Assembly: GCF_001469895.1 (NCBI RefSeq)
Contig: NZ_LOPY01000048.1
Location: 1 to 37,834, forward strand
Reading direction: 5' to 3'
Length of the DNA stretch: 37,834 nt
Origin: Pseudoalteromonas sp. XI10
GTDB lineage: Bacteria; Pseudomonadota; Gammaproteobacteria; Enterobacterales; Alteromonadaceae
Shown: piece by piece, positions 8,001 through 17,495 of the stretch
Layout: each line of letters starts with the position of its first letter
How positions within the stretch are numbered: position 1 is the stretch's first letter
Notes under the pieces: generated by a model
The model's input: only the letters and a program-made list of their open reading frames with translations
What the model was told of the DNA's origin: nothing
Databases searched by the model: none
Position numbers and translations under genes: made by a program

Positions 8001-9806
8001 ATGAACTTAAGTAGCACAATTAAAAGTATTCAAGACATCATGCGAAAAGATGATGGTGTTGATGGCGATGCCCAGCGACTCGGCCAATTAACTTGGATGC
8101 TGTTTTTAAAAGTCTTCGATCAACGCGAAGAAGAATGGGAAGACGATGACGCAAGCTATAAATCGCCTTTACCAGAAGCGCTCCGCTGGCGCAACTGGGC
8201 AGCTTATGTTCCAGGAGTAGATGGCAAAAAAGCCCCACAAAAAGCCGCTAGCGACATCATTGGCTTTGTGAACAACCAACTGTTCCCTGCATTAAAAGAG
8301 CTGGAAATACCTGTGTTCGATGCAGAGAAGGACAATGCAACTTCGGTTGCCCTCTACAAAGTGATTCGCGGTGTCTTTGAAGACGCCAACAACTACATGA
8401 AATCTGGTACCCAATTATTGGCGGTAATCGAAAAGCTCGAAGACGCCATTAACTTTCACGACTTTAAAACCCGTGCCAATATCGGCGATGTATATGAACA
8501 ACTGCTTAACGATCTGCGCGGTGCAGGTAACGCCGGAGAGTTTTACACCCCGCGCGCCATCACCGCCTTTATGGCTGACCGTGTTAACCCCCGTTTGGAT
8601 AAACGAGAAACCGTTATGGATCCGGCTTGCGGAACCGGCGGCTTCTTAACCGCTGCTATTGATCACCTGCGCAATCAGCTCACCACGAAATCGGGCGCCG
8701 AAGACAAGCGCGCTATTGAAGCTCTCATTCACGGCATCGAGAAAAAGCAACTGCCACACCTACTATGCACCACCAATATGCTGCTGCACGGCATTGATGT
8801 TCCCAGCCAGATTGAACACAAAAACACTCTGGGCAAAGGTTGGAATGAATGGAACAATAACGACAAGGTAGACTGTATCATTACCAACCCTCCTTTCGGT
8901 GGATATGAAGACGACACAGTGGGGGGCGATTACCCAACCGATTTAAAAACCCGCGAAACCGCCGATATGTTTATGGCGCTGATCATCAAAAAACTGTTAA
9001 AAGAAAATGGCCGCGCCGCCGTGGTGCTGCCCGATGGATTTCTATTTGGTGATGGCATCAAAGGCACCCTTAAAAAACTGCTGCTGCAAGAGTGCAACCT
9101 GCACACCATTATCCGCCTGCCAAAAGGCGTGTTTGCCCCTTATACCACCATTAAAACCAACCTGCTGTTTTTTACCAAAGGCGCGCGAGTAGACGATGGC
9201 AGCGAACACTTTCACACCGATACCATCTGGTTTTACGAGCACCCGTACCCAGCAGGCTACAAAAGCTACAGCAAAACCAAACCTATCCGCTTAGAGGAAT
9301 TTAAACCTGAGCAGGATTGGTGGGGCGACGAAAGTGATGACTTTGCCAGCCGTGAAGAAAACGAATTCGCTTGGAAAGTTGATTTCAAAAGCAAACGTGA
9401 ACAAGCCGAAGCCGCCGCTGCGCCCCACTGGGCGAATGCCGAAAGCTTAAATAACCAAGCAAGCATTCTGGATAATCGCATCCGTGATTTGCGTGATTCT
9501 ATTAAAGGCGTCAGTGACAAAAGTCAGCGCCAAAGCGTAGAAGATGACATCGAAGTTTTAAAAACAGAAAGTGAAGGACTACGCCTAAAAGCGCGTGACG
9601 CACAAGCCGCAGGAGATCGCCTTTATTGGCCAATTTTCAATCTTGATGAATCGAATCCCAATAAGCCTCAAGAAGAAAGCCACGACCCAGACGAGTTGCT
9701 GATTAAATACAAAAAGCTATTAGGTGAAATTGAAGAAACTGAAAACCAGCTTAAAAGTGAACTGGCCTCTGCGCTTTCTCACCACTTTAGCGATGAGGAA
9801 GCCTGA
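8001..9806 (+). CDS. hsdM: Type I DNA methyltransferase, M subunit (HsdM)
   Basis: Encodes 601 residues. The N-terminal HsdM helical domain (MNLSSTIKSIQDIMRKDDGV, residues 1-150) precedes the methylase domain: GEFYTPR at 179-185, AdoMet-binding motif I DPACGTGG at 207-214, and catalytic motif IV NPPF at 296-299, which indicates N6-adenine methylation. A basic and acidic coiled-coil-like tail (about 460-600, with RIRDLRDSIKGVSDK and an EEIEETENQL-like end) would contact HsdS. The complex (M2S) methylates host sites and, with HsdR, recognises unmodified ones. The stop overlaps the hsdS start by one base (TGATG), so translation is coupled. The ribosome binding site is weak. Codon use and GC content are visibly higher than in mrr and the ATPase gene. 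Confidence 0.96.
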   Translation: MNLSSTIKSIQDIMRKDDGVDGDAQRLGQLTWMLFLKVFDQREEEWEDDDASYKSPLPEALRWRNWAAYVPGVDGKKAPQKAASDIIGFVNNQLFPALKELEIPVFDAEKDNATSVALYKVIRGVFEDANNYMKSGTQLLAVIEKLEDAINFHDFKTRANIGDVYEQLLNDLRGAGNAGEFYTPRAITAFMADRVNPRLDKRETVMDPACGTGGFLTAAIDHLRNQLTTKSGAEDKRAIEALIHGIEKKQLPHLLCTTNMLLHGIDVPSQIEHKNTLGKGWNEWNNNDKVDCIITNPPFGGYEDDTVGGDYPTDLKTRETADMFMALIIKKLLKENGRAAVVLPDGFLFGDGIKGTLKKLLLQECNLHTIIRLPKGVFAPYTTIKTNLLFFTKGARVDDGSEHFHTDTIWFYEHPYPAGYKSYSKTKPIRLEEFKPEQDWWGDESDDFASREENEFAWKVDFKSKREQAEAAAAPHWANAESLNNQASILDNRIRDLRDSIKGVSDKSQRQSVEDDIEVLKTESEGLRLKARDAQAAGDRLYWPIFNLDESNPNKPQEESHDPDELLIKYKKLLGEIEETENQLKSELASALSHHFSDEEA

Positions 9807-11800
9807 TGAACGCACAACAGTTTTTGGCCGAGTTTGGCCATATTGCCAATGCGCCGGGGGGAGTTCATGAGTTGAGAGGGATGATCCTTCAGCTAGCCAT
9901 TACCGGTGGGCTCTCTAGTCCAATAGAAAGCGATGGCAACGTTACTCAGCAACTAGGTTCATGTCGTTCGAGGATTGAAGGCGCAGTAAAAGACAAAACT
10001 TATAAACGGATTCCGCCCAGTGAATTTTCAACAAAAGCCTTCTTATTAAATTCAATTCCTTCACATTGGACGTGGGCAAAGCTAGGTGATATCTCCCACC
10101 AAATTACCGATGGAACTCATAAAACGCCTCAATATCGGAGTCAAGGTGTTGTTTTCTTGTCGATTAAAAATATTAGTTCGGGGACACTCGATTTAACGGA
10201 TATTAAGTATATTTCCGAAGAAGAGCACCTAGAAATTAATAGCCGCTGCAATCCGCAAAAGGGTGACATTCTCTTTTGTAGAATCGGAACTTTAGGCAGG
10301 CCATACATAGTCGATATGGAATTTCCTTTTAGTATTTTCGTTAGTTTAGGTCTAATAAAATTTGATCAAGAATTTGTTCTTCCCCAATATCTAAAGTTAG
10401 TCTTGGAGTCGCCTCATATGCTGAACCAATATGAATTGGTGAAGGCCGGAGGTGCTCACACCAACAAACTAAATCTGAAGGTAATGCCGGGACTTCCAAT
10501 CCCATTGCCCCCAACCGAAGAACAATTCCGCATTGTGGCCAAAGTCGGTGAGCTTATGGCCTTATGCGATCAACTGGAAGCGCAGCAACAAAAACGCCGC
10601 ACCCTGCAAAACCACCTGCGTCAAGCCACCCTGCAAGCCGTTGCCGCCAGCCAAAGCCCACACGAACTGCAAGAAAGCTGGCAACGCCTGCAAGCCCACT
10701 TCGGCCAATTGTTTTCTGCTCCGGAGGATGCGAGTGATTTACGCCAAGCTGTTCTTGACCTTGCTGTATCTGGTCGTCTCAGTGAGTTTTCAGAATCGGA
10801 TGAGCCATCTAAAGTTTTAAAAGGAAAAATCCTCTCTGCTAAAGAGCTTGGTATATCAACAGGTTCTTTTTCCCGCAAGAAACAAGTTAAACCAGAAGTG
10901 TTAGAAGAAACCGTTCTCCCTTCACATTGGGAAACCATCACACTTGATGAAGCGATATCAAAAATTGATGCCGGTTGGAGCCCTGCTTGCTTACCGAACG
11001 CTAGAGCAGATGAAAATAAATGGGGTGTTTTAAAAACCACTTCCGTACAAGTACTGCGGTTTTTGCCAAGCGAACACAAAGAGCTGCCAGTGTCACTTGA
11101 TCCCCGTCCGCAATACCAAATTCAAGTTGGGGACATTCTGATAACCCGAGCAGGCCCAAAGAATCGAGTAGGTATTTGCTGTGTAGTGGATGATGCTCCG
11201 GCGAAACTCATGATTTCCGACAAGCTCATTCGATTTCACATAGTTAACGGTCTTATTAACCCCAATTTTGTAGCACTGTGTTTATCAGCTGGAGAACCTG
11301 GCCGGATAGTTGAGCGTTTGAAGTCAGGGATGGCAAGCAGTCAGATGAACATCTCTCAGAATAAATTACGTTCAATAACAATTCCTCTGCCGCCAATTGA
11401 AGAGCAGCTTCGTATCCTTGAAAAAGTTGATTCCTTCATGGACGTCGTAAACGGATATAGTGAGAAGCTTCATGCAATTTCGAACGTAGCTGAACAGGTC
11501 GCTACGGCTACAATCTCTACACTCACTGGCATCGCCATCGAACAAGAAGAGGAACCTATGAAAGCCCCACAAACTGAACTGGTAGCCCTAGTGCGTTTAG
11601 GCACCCCACCCAATGTTAAAGCACAAGCACCATTGGCCACTATTCTTGCTCGCTATAACGGCGAGATGAGTGCTAAAGATTTATGGCAACGTTTTGGTGG
11701 CGAAATTGATGCTTTTTATGCGCAATTAAAAGCCGAAGTTGCCCATGGCTGGATACTTGAACCAGAAAAGGCTGAAATGCTAGAAAAAATAGAAGAATAA
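9806..11800 (+). CDS. hsdS: Type I specificity subunit (HsdS) with C-terminal extension
   Basis: Encodes 664 residues, longer than EcoAI-type HsdS (about 590). The protein is an internal duplication. The repeated units are HELRGMILQLAITGGLS (21-37) with SDLRQAVLDLAVSGRLS (310-326), the SIPSHW and VLPSHW starts of the two target recognition domains (about 83-235 and 370-527), and LPPTEEQFRIVAKV (about 234-247) with LPPIEEQLRILEKV (about 528-541). Each half reads one part of a split DNA site; the sites cannot be predicted from sequence. Residues 585-664 form an extra domain (KDLWQRFGGEIDAFYAQL), preceded by a strong internal ribosome binding site and Met585. Both recognition domains are AT-rich while the spacer between them is GC-richer. 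The ATPase gene follows after 11 bp. Confidence 0.94.
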   Translation: MNAQQFLAEFGHIANAPGGVHELRGMILQLAITGGLSSPIESDGNVTQQLGSCRSRIEGAVKDKTYKRIPPSEFSTKAFLLNSIPSHWTWAKLGDISHQITDGTHKTPQYRSQGVVFLSIKNISSGTLDLTDIKYISEEEHLEINSRCNPQKGDILFCRIGTLGRPYIVDMEFPFSIFVSLGLIKFDQEFVLPQYLKLVLESPHMLNQYELVKAGGAHTNKLNLKVMPGLPIPLPPTEEQFRIVAKVGELMALCDQLEAQQQKRRTLQNHLRQATLQAVAASQSPHELQESWQRLQAHFGQLFSAPEDASDLRQAVLDLAVSGRLSEFSESDEPSKVLKGKILSAKELGISTGSFSRKKQVKPEVLEETVLPSHWETITLDEAISKIDAGWSPACLPNARADENKWGVLKTTSVQVLRFLPSEHKELPVSLDPRPQYQIQVGDILITRAGPKNRVGICCVVDDAPAKLMISDKLIRFHIVNGLINPNFVALCLSAGEPGRIVERLKSGMASSQMNISQNKLRSITIPLPPIEEQLRILEKVDSFMDVVNGYSEKLHAISNVAEQVATATISTLTGIAIEQEEEPMKAPQTELVALVRLGTPPNVKAQAPLATILARYNGEMSAKDLWQRFGGEIDAFYAQLKAEVAHGWILEPEKAEMLEKIEE

Positions 11801-11811
11801 AAGGATTTGTT

Positions 11812-13578
11812 ATGCAGTTACGTTATTTAGCCATTCCTCATTTTCGCAACTTACGAGATGTAGAAATGAACTTTGCCATTGAATTATCACATAGTTCAAG
11901 TACCGGCAAATCTGAAGAGTCTAAGCGTATTCGAAGCCATGCCTTAATTGGACAGAACGGTACAGGTAAATCTAATTTAATTGAAGCATTAATCACGCTT
12001 TTTCGTGACATAGATCTCGACCGTGAGGCTGCATTTGATTACACAATAGAATATGAAATTCGTGGACACATAGTACGCGTTGAAGCCGATACATCTAGGC
12101 AAAAAAGACCATTTGTTTGGGTCGATGGTGATCGTGTGAGCCAAGAGTATTTGACGAAAAACGATTCACCTGGAAAGCAAGAACGCGATTATCGACGAGG
12201 TCCTCGCCTACTTCCTAGTCACATTTTCGCCTATTACTCTGGTCGCAATGAACGTATTGAAGCTTTATTTCAAGAACATCAACGCCGCTTCAATCAGCGT
12301 ATGGAGATTAATACCCGTATCGTAATTCCTGAAGAGGCATTTATCCATGGTGATCCAGATGATATAGCACGCCTTATAGAGTCTAAACGGGTTGAAAGTC
12401 GCTTAAATGACGATCGCCTCAGACGTTTATTTTACTGTCGTGGCGGCCATAGCCAATTGGTTTTATTGGCCTGCTTACTATCTGATGATCCTGTTTTCAA
12501 AAAAGTTTTGGATAACTTACATATTGAATCCTTAGAGTCAGCGCTTTTCGTTCTCAAAGAGCCTCACCGTTTGCGTGAAAAACGCCGAAATGGGAAATTC
12601 GATGAAAATGAACTCAATGAAGGCGATCCTCGCTTCTGGTATGCCCGAGGTAATGTGGTCAGTGAATTCCTTGATAAACTCTGGCAGGTTTCATGGGCTC
12701 CAATTGAACAAGAAGCAACTAAGCAAATTGATTTTCGTGGTCGTACAGAAAAGCAAAAACAACTCTATTTATTTGTACCTGACAAACACAAACTAAAGGA
12801 ACTAGGTGAGTTGGTTGGCAGCCCAGATAGCTTTTTCCGTTACGCCGAAGGTGCTTACATTGGCGATTTGATTGATGAAGTAAGAATTACCGTAAAGAAA
12901 CGCGATGAACACGGTGGAAAAGTGAGTTTTACACAACTGTCAGAGGGTGAACTTCAGATGCTGACAGTGCTTGGCCTTATGCGTATAACCAGAGAAGACC
13001 AATGTTTATTTTTGCTTGATGAACCAGATACGCATTTAAATCCAATTTGGAAACTTCGTTACTTCGACGACATTGAGGGTGTGCTAACTACTGAGAAAGA
13101 CTCTAAGTCACAAAGTGAATCGCAGATTCTCATCACCACTCACGATCCTATGATGGTTGGTTCACTTAAGAAAGAGCAAGTTCATATAATCAAAAATAAT
13201 GGCGATAAAACTCTTGTTGAGCAACCGGATGAACACCCTCAGGGAATGGGAGTAACAGGCTTACTAAAAAGCGAGCTATTTGGTTTAACCTCAACGCTAG
13301 ATGTCGAAACAGAGCGAAGGTTATACCGCCGGAATGAGCTATTCGCCAAAGAAAATAAAACCTCTGAAGAAAACGACGAACTGGCCAGGCTAAGTCAAGA
13401 ACTCGCTGATTTAGGTTTCTCAATGGCCGAATTCAAAGATCCTGTTTATGCAATGTTTGTTAGGAAGATGGCACAACATCGCAAATTCAATAAACCATCC
13501 CTTACTGCGGATGAGATAAAAGAGCAGGATGAAATTGTCGATAGTATCATTGACGACATTTTGAACGGGGAAGAGTGA
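11812..13578 (+). CDS. ptuA: ABC-type (SMC-like) ATPase, Septu PtuA-like
   Basis: Encodes 588 residues. Walker A is GQNGTGKS at 47-54, the ABC signature LSEGEL at 376-381, Walker B LFLLDEPDTHLNP at 399-411 with D403-E404, and the H-loop TTHD at 442-445. This is the AAA_15/AAA_21 arrangement of PtuA and other defence ATPases, with an inserted helical region (about 150-370) between the two halves and a charged, helical C-terminus. It lacks a TOPRIM nuclease domain, so it is not an OLD or GajA protein. The next gene encodes an HNH nuclease and overlaps it by one base, the PtuA-PtuB layout of Septu, in which the ATPase gates the nuclease. AAGGA precedes the ATG. The gene lies 11 bp after hsdS, so it is probably read with the restriction genes. 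Confidence 0.75.
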   Translation: MQLRYLAIPHFRNLRDVEMNFAIELSHSSSTGKSEESKRIRSHALIGQNGTGKSNLIEALITLFRDIDLDREAAFDYTIEYEIRGHIVRVEADTSRQKRPFVWVDGDRVSQEYLTKNDSPGKQERDYRRGPRLLPSHIFAYYSGRNERIEALFQEHQRRFNQRMEINTRIVIPEEAFIHGDPDDIARLIESKRVESRLNDDRLRRLFYCRGGHSQLVLLACLLSDDPVFKKVLDNLHIESLESALFVLKEPHRLREKRRNGKFDENELNEGDPRFWYARGNVVSEFLDKLWQVSWAPIEQEATKQIDFRGRTEKQKQLYLFVPDKHKLKELGELVGSPDSFFRYAEGAYIGDLIDEVRITVKKRDEHGGKVSFTQLSEGELQMLTVLGLMRITREDQCLFLLDEPDTHLNPIWKLRYFDDIEGVLTTEKDSKSQSESQILITTHDPMMVGSLKKEQVHIIKNNGDKTLVEQPDEHPQGMGVTGLLKSELFGLTSTLDVETERRLYRRNELFAKENKTSEENDELARLSQELADLGFSMAEFKDPVYAMFVRKMAQHRKFNKPSLTADEIKEQDEIVDSIIDDILNGEE

Positions 13579-14447
13579 TGCGTTACATAAATATGAATGG
13601 CCTTACTCCGGTTAATACTCCTGCAAACCCTGATTTTCCTGACTGGATTCCTTGGACGGAACAACAATGGCAAGAGTGGCTTAGTCGATCTCGTCAATAC
13701 AATAGACGGCTCACCGAACTTCATAATGCTGGAGATTTCGAAACCAGGAACGACTATATTAACGCCCGCTCAACTCATTGGGGCAGACTCAAGGAATGGC
13801 TTAAAGTTTTATCTTATGGGAAATGCTGGTTCTCTGAAGTTAGAGACCTCTATTCTCACTATGACGTTGAACACTTTCGCCCGAAAGCCAAGTCTAAATC
13901 TACAGACGGTACAGAAAGAGATGCTTATTGGTGGCTGGCTTTTGATTACACAAATTATCGCCTTTGTGGAAATGTAGGTAATCGTAAAAAAGGAAACTGG
14001 TTTCCTCTAAGAGTAGGTTCTTTAATTTCTTCCTTCCAAACTCAAAATGAAGAGTCAGAGGAACCATATTTGTTAGACCCAGCCGACGCTGATGACGTCT
14101 CGTTAATATCCTTTGATGAAGAAGGAAAAGCAGTTCCGTCACCTGGCGCTACTGAATGGGAAACTATGAGAGTAGAGGAAACTATCAAGCGCCTTAAACT
14201 TAACGAGCATAACGACCTTGCAGAAGCAAGAAGGAAAGTTTGGCTGGATGTGTCAACAGAAATAGACGAATACCTAAAGCACAAAGCAAGATGCAATAAT
14301 GGTGGTAATCCCGTTGCCAGAGAAAAAGTCAGAGCGCATTGTGTAAATATCAGAAATATGACTTTACCCAACGCTGAACTATCATCAGTAGCAAGGTGGT
14401 GTGTCATGTTTCGCAATGACCCGCAGCTTTCAAGGCTGGTAGCCTAA
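13578..14447 (+). CDS. ptuB: HNH endonuclease, Septu PtuB-like
   Basis: Encodes 289 residues from the ATG at 13578, which overlaps the ATPase stop (TGATG) and has a GGGGAAGAG ribosome site upstream. A GTG one codon earlier is possible but less likely. The nuclease core spans about residues 80-145: GKCWFSE (81-87), DVEHFRPK (96-103, with H99 as the likely general base), YWWLAFDYTNY (117-127, with N126), then GNRKKGNWFPL. DVEHFRPK plus a following WWLA and FPL is the PtuB-type signature. The usual paired CxxC zinc knuckles are half lost: only C83 and C130 remain. In Septu, PtuB cuts DNA when released or activated by PtuA. It is the last gene of the defence operon, with a strong terminator 23 bp downstream. 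Confidence 0.72.
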   Translation: MRYINMNGLTPVNTPANPDFPDWIPWTEQQWQEWLSRSRQYNRRLTELHNAGDFETRNDYINARSTHWGRLKEWLKVLSYGKCWFSEVRDLYSHYDVEHFRPKAKSKSTDGTERDAYWWLAFDYTNYRLCGNVGNRKKGNWFPLRVGSLISSFQTQNEESEEPYLLDPADADDVSLISFDEEGKAVPSPGATEWETMRVEETIKRLKLNEHNDLAEARRKVWLDVSTEIDEYLKHKARCNNGGNPVAREKVRAHCVNIRNMTLPNAELSSVARWCVMFRNDPQLSRLVA

Positions 14448-14469
14448 ATATTGACTACATTAATATATC

Positions 14470-14501
14470 AAAAAAGCGAACCATCTCTGGTTCGCTTTTT
14501 T
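14470..14501. terminator. Bidirectional intrinsic terminator closing the defence operon
   Basis: The 13-bp stem AAAAAGCGAACCA (14471-14483) pairs with its complement at 14488-14500 around a TCTC loop, with T runs on both strands. It can stop the defence operon from the left and gcvP transcripts from the right. Confidence 0.92.
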
Positions 14502-14521
14502 ATTTTACTGACCTCAAAATC

Positions 14522-14573
14522 CAACTATCGGTTGCAAACTTTATTTAAGTTGCAAACTTAATTCCGATAGTTG
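14522..14573. repeat. Nested inverted and direct repeats between defence operon and gcvP
   Basis: CAACTATCGG (14522-14531) is the exact inverse of CCGATAGTTG (14564-14573). Inside lie two copies of GTTGCAAACTT (14531-14541 and 14549-14559). It is not followed by a T run, so it is not an obvious terminator. It may be a gcvP 3' structure or a trace of the insertion that brought in the defence genes. Confidence 0.6.
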
Positions 14574-14603
14574 CATTCTTTATTCGAGATCGACAATCAA
14601 ACC

Positions 14604-17495
14604 TTAGTCACGGTATGTCTCTACCGCTGGGCATGAACAAACTAGGTTACGGTCGCCGTATACGTCGTCGATACGCGTTACTGTAGGCCAGAATTTGTCT
14701 TTTGCTACGCTTGGTACTGGGAATGCTGCGTAGAAACGGTCGTATGCACGATCCCACTCATTGCCTAGTACGTCTGCTTGTGTGTGCGGTGCAAACACTA
14801 GCGGGTTGTTTTCAATTGACCATTCGCCAGATGCGATACGGTCGATTTCTGACTTGATTGACACCATTGCTTCGATGAAACGGTCGATCTCAACTTTAGA
14901 TTCAGACTCAGTTGGCTCAATCATTAGCGTGCCAGCTACTGGGAATGACATAGTTGGTGAATGGAAACCGTAGTCTTGTAGACGTTTAGCTACGTCCATT
15001 TCAGTGATGCCTGTTTGCTCTTTAAGTGGGCGTAGGTCAACAATACATTCGTGCGCAACGCGGTTGTTACGGCCACGGTATAAAATTGGGAAGTGCTCGC
15101 TTAGCTTCTCAGATAAGTAGTTAGCGTTCACGATAGCCATTTCTGTTGCTTGTTTTAAGCCTTCAGAGCCCATCATGGCAATGTATGCCCACGAGATTGG
15201 TAAAATAGCTGCTGAGCCGTAAGGAGCAGCAGAAACCGCACCGTTACCGATGTTTGTGCCAGCAACATTAATTACGCTGTGGTTAGGCATAAATGGCGCT
15301 AGGTGAGATTTAACACCGATTGGACCAACACCTGGACCACCACCACCATGTGGAATACAGAATGTTTTGTGTAGGTTAAGGTGCGATACGTCAGAACCGA
15401 TTGAACCTGGGCTTGTAACACCTACTTGCGCGTTCATGTTTGCGCCGTCCATGTACACTTGGCCGCCGTGCTCATGCACGATGTCACAGATTTCACGAAT
15501 TGTTTCTTCGTAAACACCGTGTGTAGATGGGTAAGTGATCATGATACAAGATAGGTTTTCAGATACCTCTTCGGCTTTCGCTTTAAGGTCTGCCATATCA
15601 ACGTTACCGTTTTTATCACAGTCAACAACCACAATTTTCATGCTTGCCATTTGTGCAGACGCTGGGTTTGTACCGTGCGCTGAACTTGGGATCAAACATA
15701 CGTTACGGTGACCTTCACCGCGTGACTCGTGGTATTTACGAATCGCGATTAAGCCTGCGTATTCACCTTGTGCACCTGAGTTAGGTTGTAGTGAAACTGC
15801 ATCGTAACCTGTGATGTTTACTAACCAATCATGTAGCTCAGTCATCATGATTTGGTAACCCGCTGCCTGATCAAGTGGGCAGAATGGGTGTAAATTTGCA
15901 AACTCAGGCCAAGTGATTGGGATCATCTCAGCTGTCGCATTAAGTTTCATTGTACATGAACCTAATGAGATCATTGAGTGGTTAAGCGCTAAGTCTTTGT
16001 TCTCTAGGCGCTTGATGTAACGCAACATTTCAGTCTCGCTGTGGTACGAGTTGAAGTTAGGGTGCGTTAAAATTTCGTCATCGCGTACTAGGCTTGCAGG
16101 AATAGAGTTGCTGCCGTTTACTTCGATTTCGTTTGCTAATGCATCAACGCTTAGGCCGTGATCTTCACCTAAGATGATGTCGAATAACTCAGCTACGTCT
16201 TCACGCGTTGTTGTTTCTGATACAGAAATTGAGTATTCACCTGCGCGGTTAGACGCAAAGTTAACGCCGTGCTCTACTGCACGTGCAACGATTTCGTCTT
16301 TGTTATCTGCAACAACAGTCAGTGTATCGAACCATGTGTCGTGCTTAAGGTTTACACCTTTCGCTTTTAAGCCTGCTGCTAAGATGTCAGCAAAACGGTG
16401 GATACGCTCAGCGATAGTTTTAAGGCCTTGTGGACCGTGGTAAACCGCGTAGAACGCTGCCATGTTCGCTAGTAGTACTTGCGCTGTACAGATGTTTGAG
16501 TTGGCTTTTTCACGACGAATGTGTTGTTCACGTGTTTGCATTGCCATACGTAGTGCGTCGTTACCTAAACGGTCTTTAGAAACACCGATAATACGACCTG
16601 GTAGTGAACGCTTGTACTTGTCGCGTGTTGCAAAGAATGCAGCGTGTGGACCACCGTAACCCATAGGTACACCAAAACGCTGTGCTGAACCAAGTACTAC
16701 GTCTGCACCTAGTTTACCTGGTGCTTTAAGCATTAATAAGCTCATGATGTCTGCAGCAACACAGGCAATCGCTTTTTTGTCTTGTACTTGTGCGATTAGG
16801 TCAGTTACGTCAGTGATTTCACCGGTTGTTGATGGGTATTGGAATAATGCACCAAAAATCTCATGATTAGCCGCTTCGCTTGCAGGACCAACTACTACCT
16901 CAAAACCAAACTGGTCTGCACGTGTAGCAACAACGTCGATTGTTTGTGTGTGAACGTCATCAGCAATGAAGAAGATGTTTGCTTTTTTAGCTTTAGCAAC
17001 ACGTTTTGCAAGGCCCATTGCTTCTGCAGCAGCCGTTGACTCGTCAAGTAATGACGCGCTTGCTAAATCAAGACCAGTTAGGTCTAGGGTCATAGTCTGG
17101 AAGTTTAATAATGATTCTAAACGACCTTGTGCAATCTCTGGTTGGTATGGTGTATACGCAGTGTACCAGCCTGGGTTCTCAAGTACGTTACGTAAAATTA
17201 CGTGTGGTACGTGAGTTGGGTGGTAGCCTTGACCGATATATGATTTGAACACTTTATTTTTGCTTGCTACTGATTTTAAGTAGCTTAGTGTTTCAACTTC
17301 AGTGCGGCTTTCGCCAATTGATAAACCTTGCTCTAAGCGAATGCTTGCAGGTACCGTTTGACCGATCAGCTCTTCAACACTCGATACTCCAAGAGCGCTC
17401 AGCATGTCGCTTACTTGCGCTGGGCTTGGCCCAATGTGGCGGCGAATAAAATCTTGCTTTTGCTCTAATTGTTCAAGAGATTTGGCGTTTGACAT
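14604..17495 (-). CDS. gcvP: Glycine dehydrogenase (decarboxylating), P-protein
   Basis: Encodes 963 residues, full length for the single-chain GcvP of gammaproteobacteria. The N-terminal half ([10 protein letters not shown] at 15-24, then [12 protein letters not shown] at about 279-290) and the C-terminal half ([12 protein letters not shown] at about 510-521) are both present. The PLP-binding lysine is K710 in [18 protein letters not shown]. The enzyme decarboxylates glycine and passes the aminomethyl group to lipoyl-GcvH, feeding one-carbon units to tetrahydrofolate with GcvT and lipoamide dehydrogenase. It is the last gene of the cluster, separated from gcvH by 199 bp that contain a hairpin. 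It converges with the defence operon. Confidence 0.98.
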   Translation of the reverse strand: MSNAKSLEQLEQKQDFIRRHIGPSPAQVSDMLSALGVSSVEELIGQTVPASIRLEQGLSIGESRTEVETLSYLKSVASKNKVFKSYIGQGYHPTHVPHVILRNVLENPGWYTAYTPYQPEIAQGRLESLLNFQTMTLDLTGLDLASASLLDESTAAAEAMGLAKRVAKAKKANIFFIADDVHTQTIDVVATRADQFGFEVVVGPASEAANHEIFGALFQYPSTTGEITDVTDLIAQVQDKKAIACVAADIMSLLMLKAPGKLGADVVLGSAQRFGVPMGYGGPHAAFFATRDKYKRSLPGRIIGVSKDRLGNDALRMAMQTREQHIRREKANSNICTAQVLLANMAAFYAVYHGPQGLKTIAERIHRFADILAAGLKAKGVNLKHDTWFDTLTVVADNKDEIVARAVEHGVNFASNRAGEYSISVSETTTREDVAELFDIILGEDHGLSVDALANEIEVNGSNSIPASLVRDDEILTHPNFNSYHSETEMLRYIKRLENKDLALNHSMISLGSCTMKLNATAEMIPITWPEFANLHPFCPLDQAAGYQIMMTELHDWLVNITGYDAVSLQPNSGAQGEYAGLIAIRKYHESRGEGHRNVCLIPSSAHGTNPASAQMASMKIVVVDCDKNGNVDMADLKAKAEEVSENLSCIMITYPSTHGVYEETIREICDIVHEHGGQVYMDGANMNAQVGVTSPGSIGSDVSHLNLHKTFCIPHGGGGPGVGPIGVKSHLAPFMPNHSVINVAGTNIGNGAVSAAPYGSAAILPISWAYIAMMGSEGLKQATEMAIVNANYLSEKLSEHFPILYRGRNNRVAHECIVDLRPLKEQTGITEMDVAKRLQDYGFHSPTMSFPVAGTLMIEPTESESKVEIDRFIEAMVSIKSEIDRIASGEWSIENNPLVFAPHTQADVLGNEWDRAYDRFYAAFPVPSVAKDKFWPTVTRIDDVYGDRNLVCSCPAVETYRD

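Noticed and set aside
10621..11079. 152-residue leftward reading frame inside hsdS
   Set aside because: It lies opposite the well-supported hsdS frame and shows no domain or ribosome site.
11812..14447. OLD/Gabija system
   Set aside because: The ATPase has no TOPRIM domain and the partner is an HNH nuclease, not a UvrD-like helicase, so Septu fits better.
11812..14447. Retron type I-A (which also uses a PtuA/PtuB-like pair)
   Set aside because: No reverse transcriptase gene or msr/msd-like region is present beside the pair.
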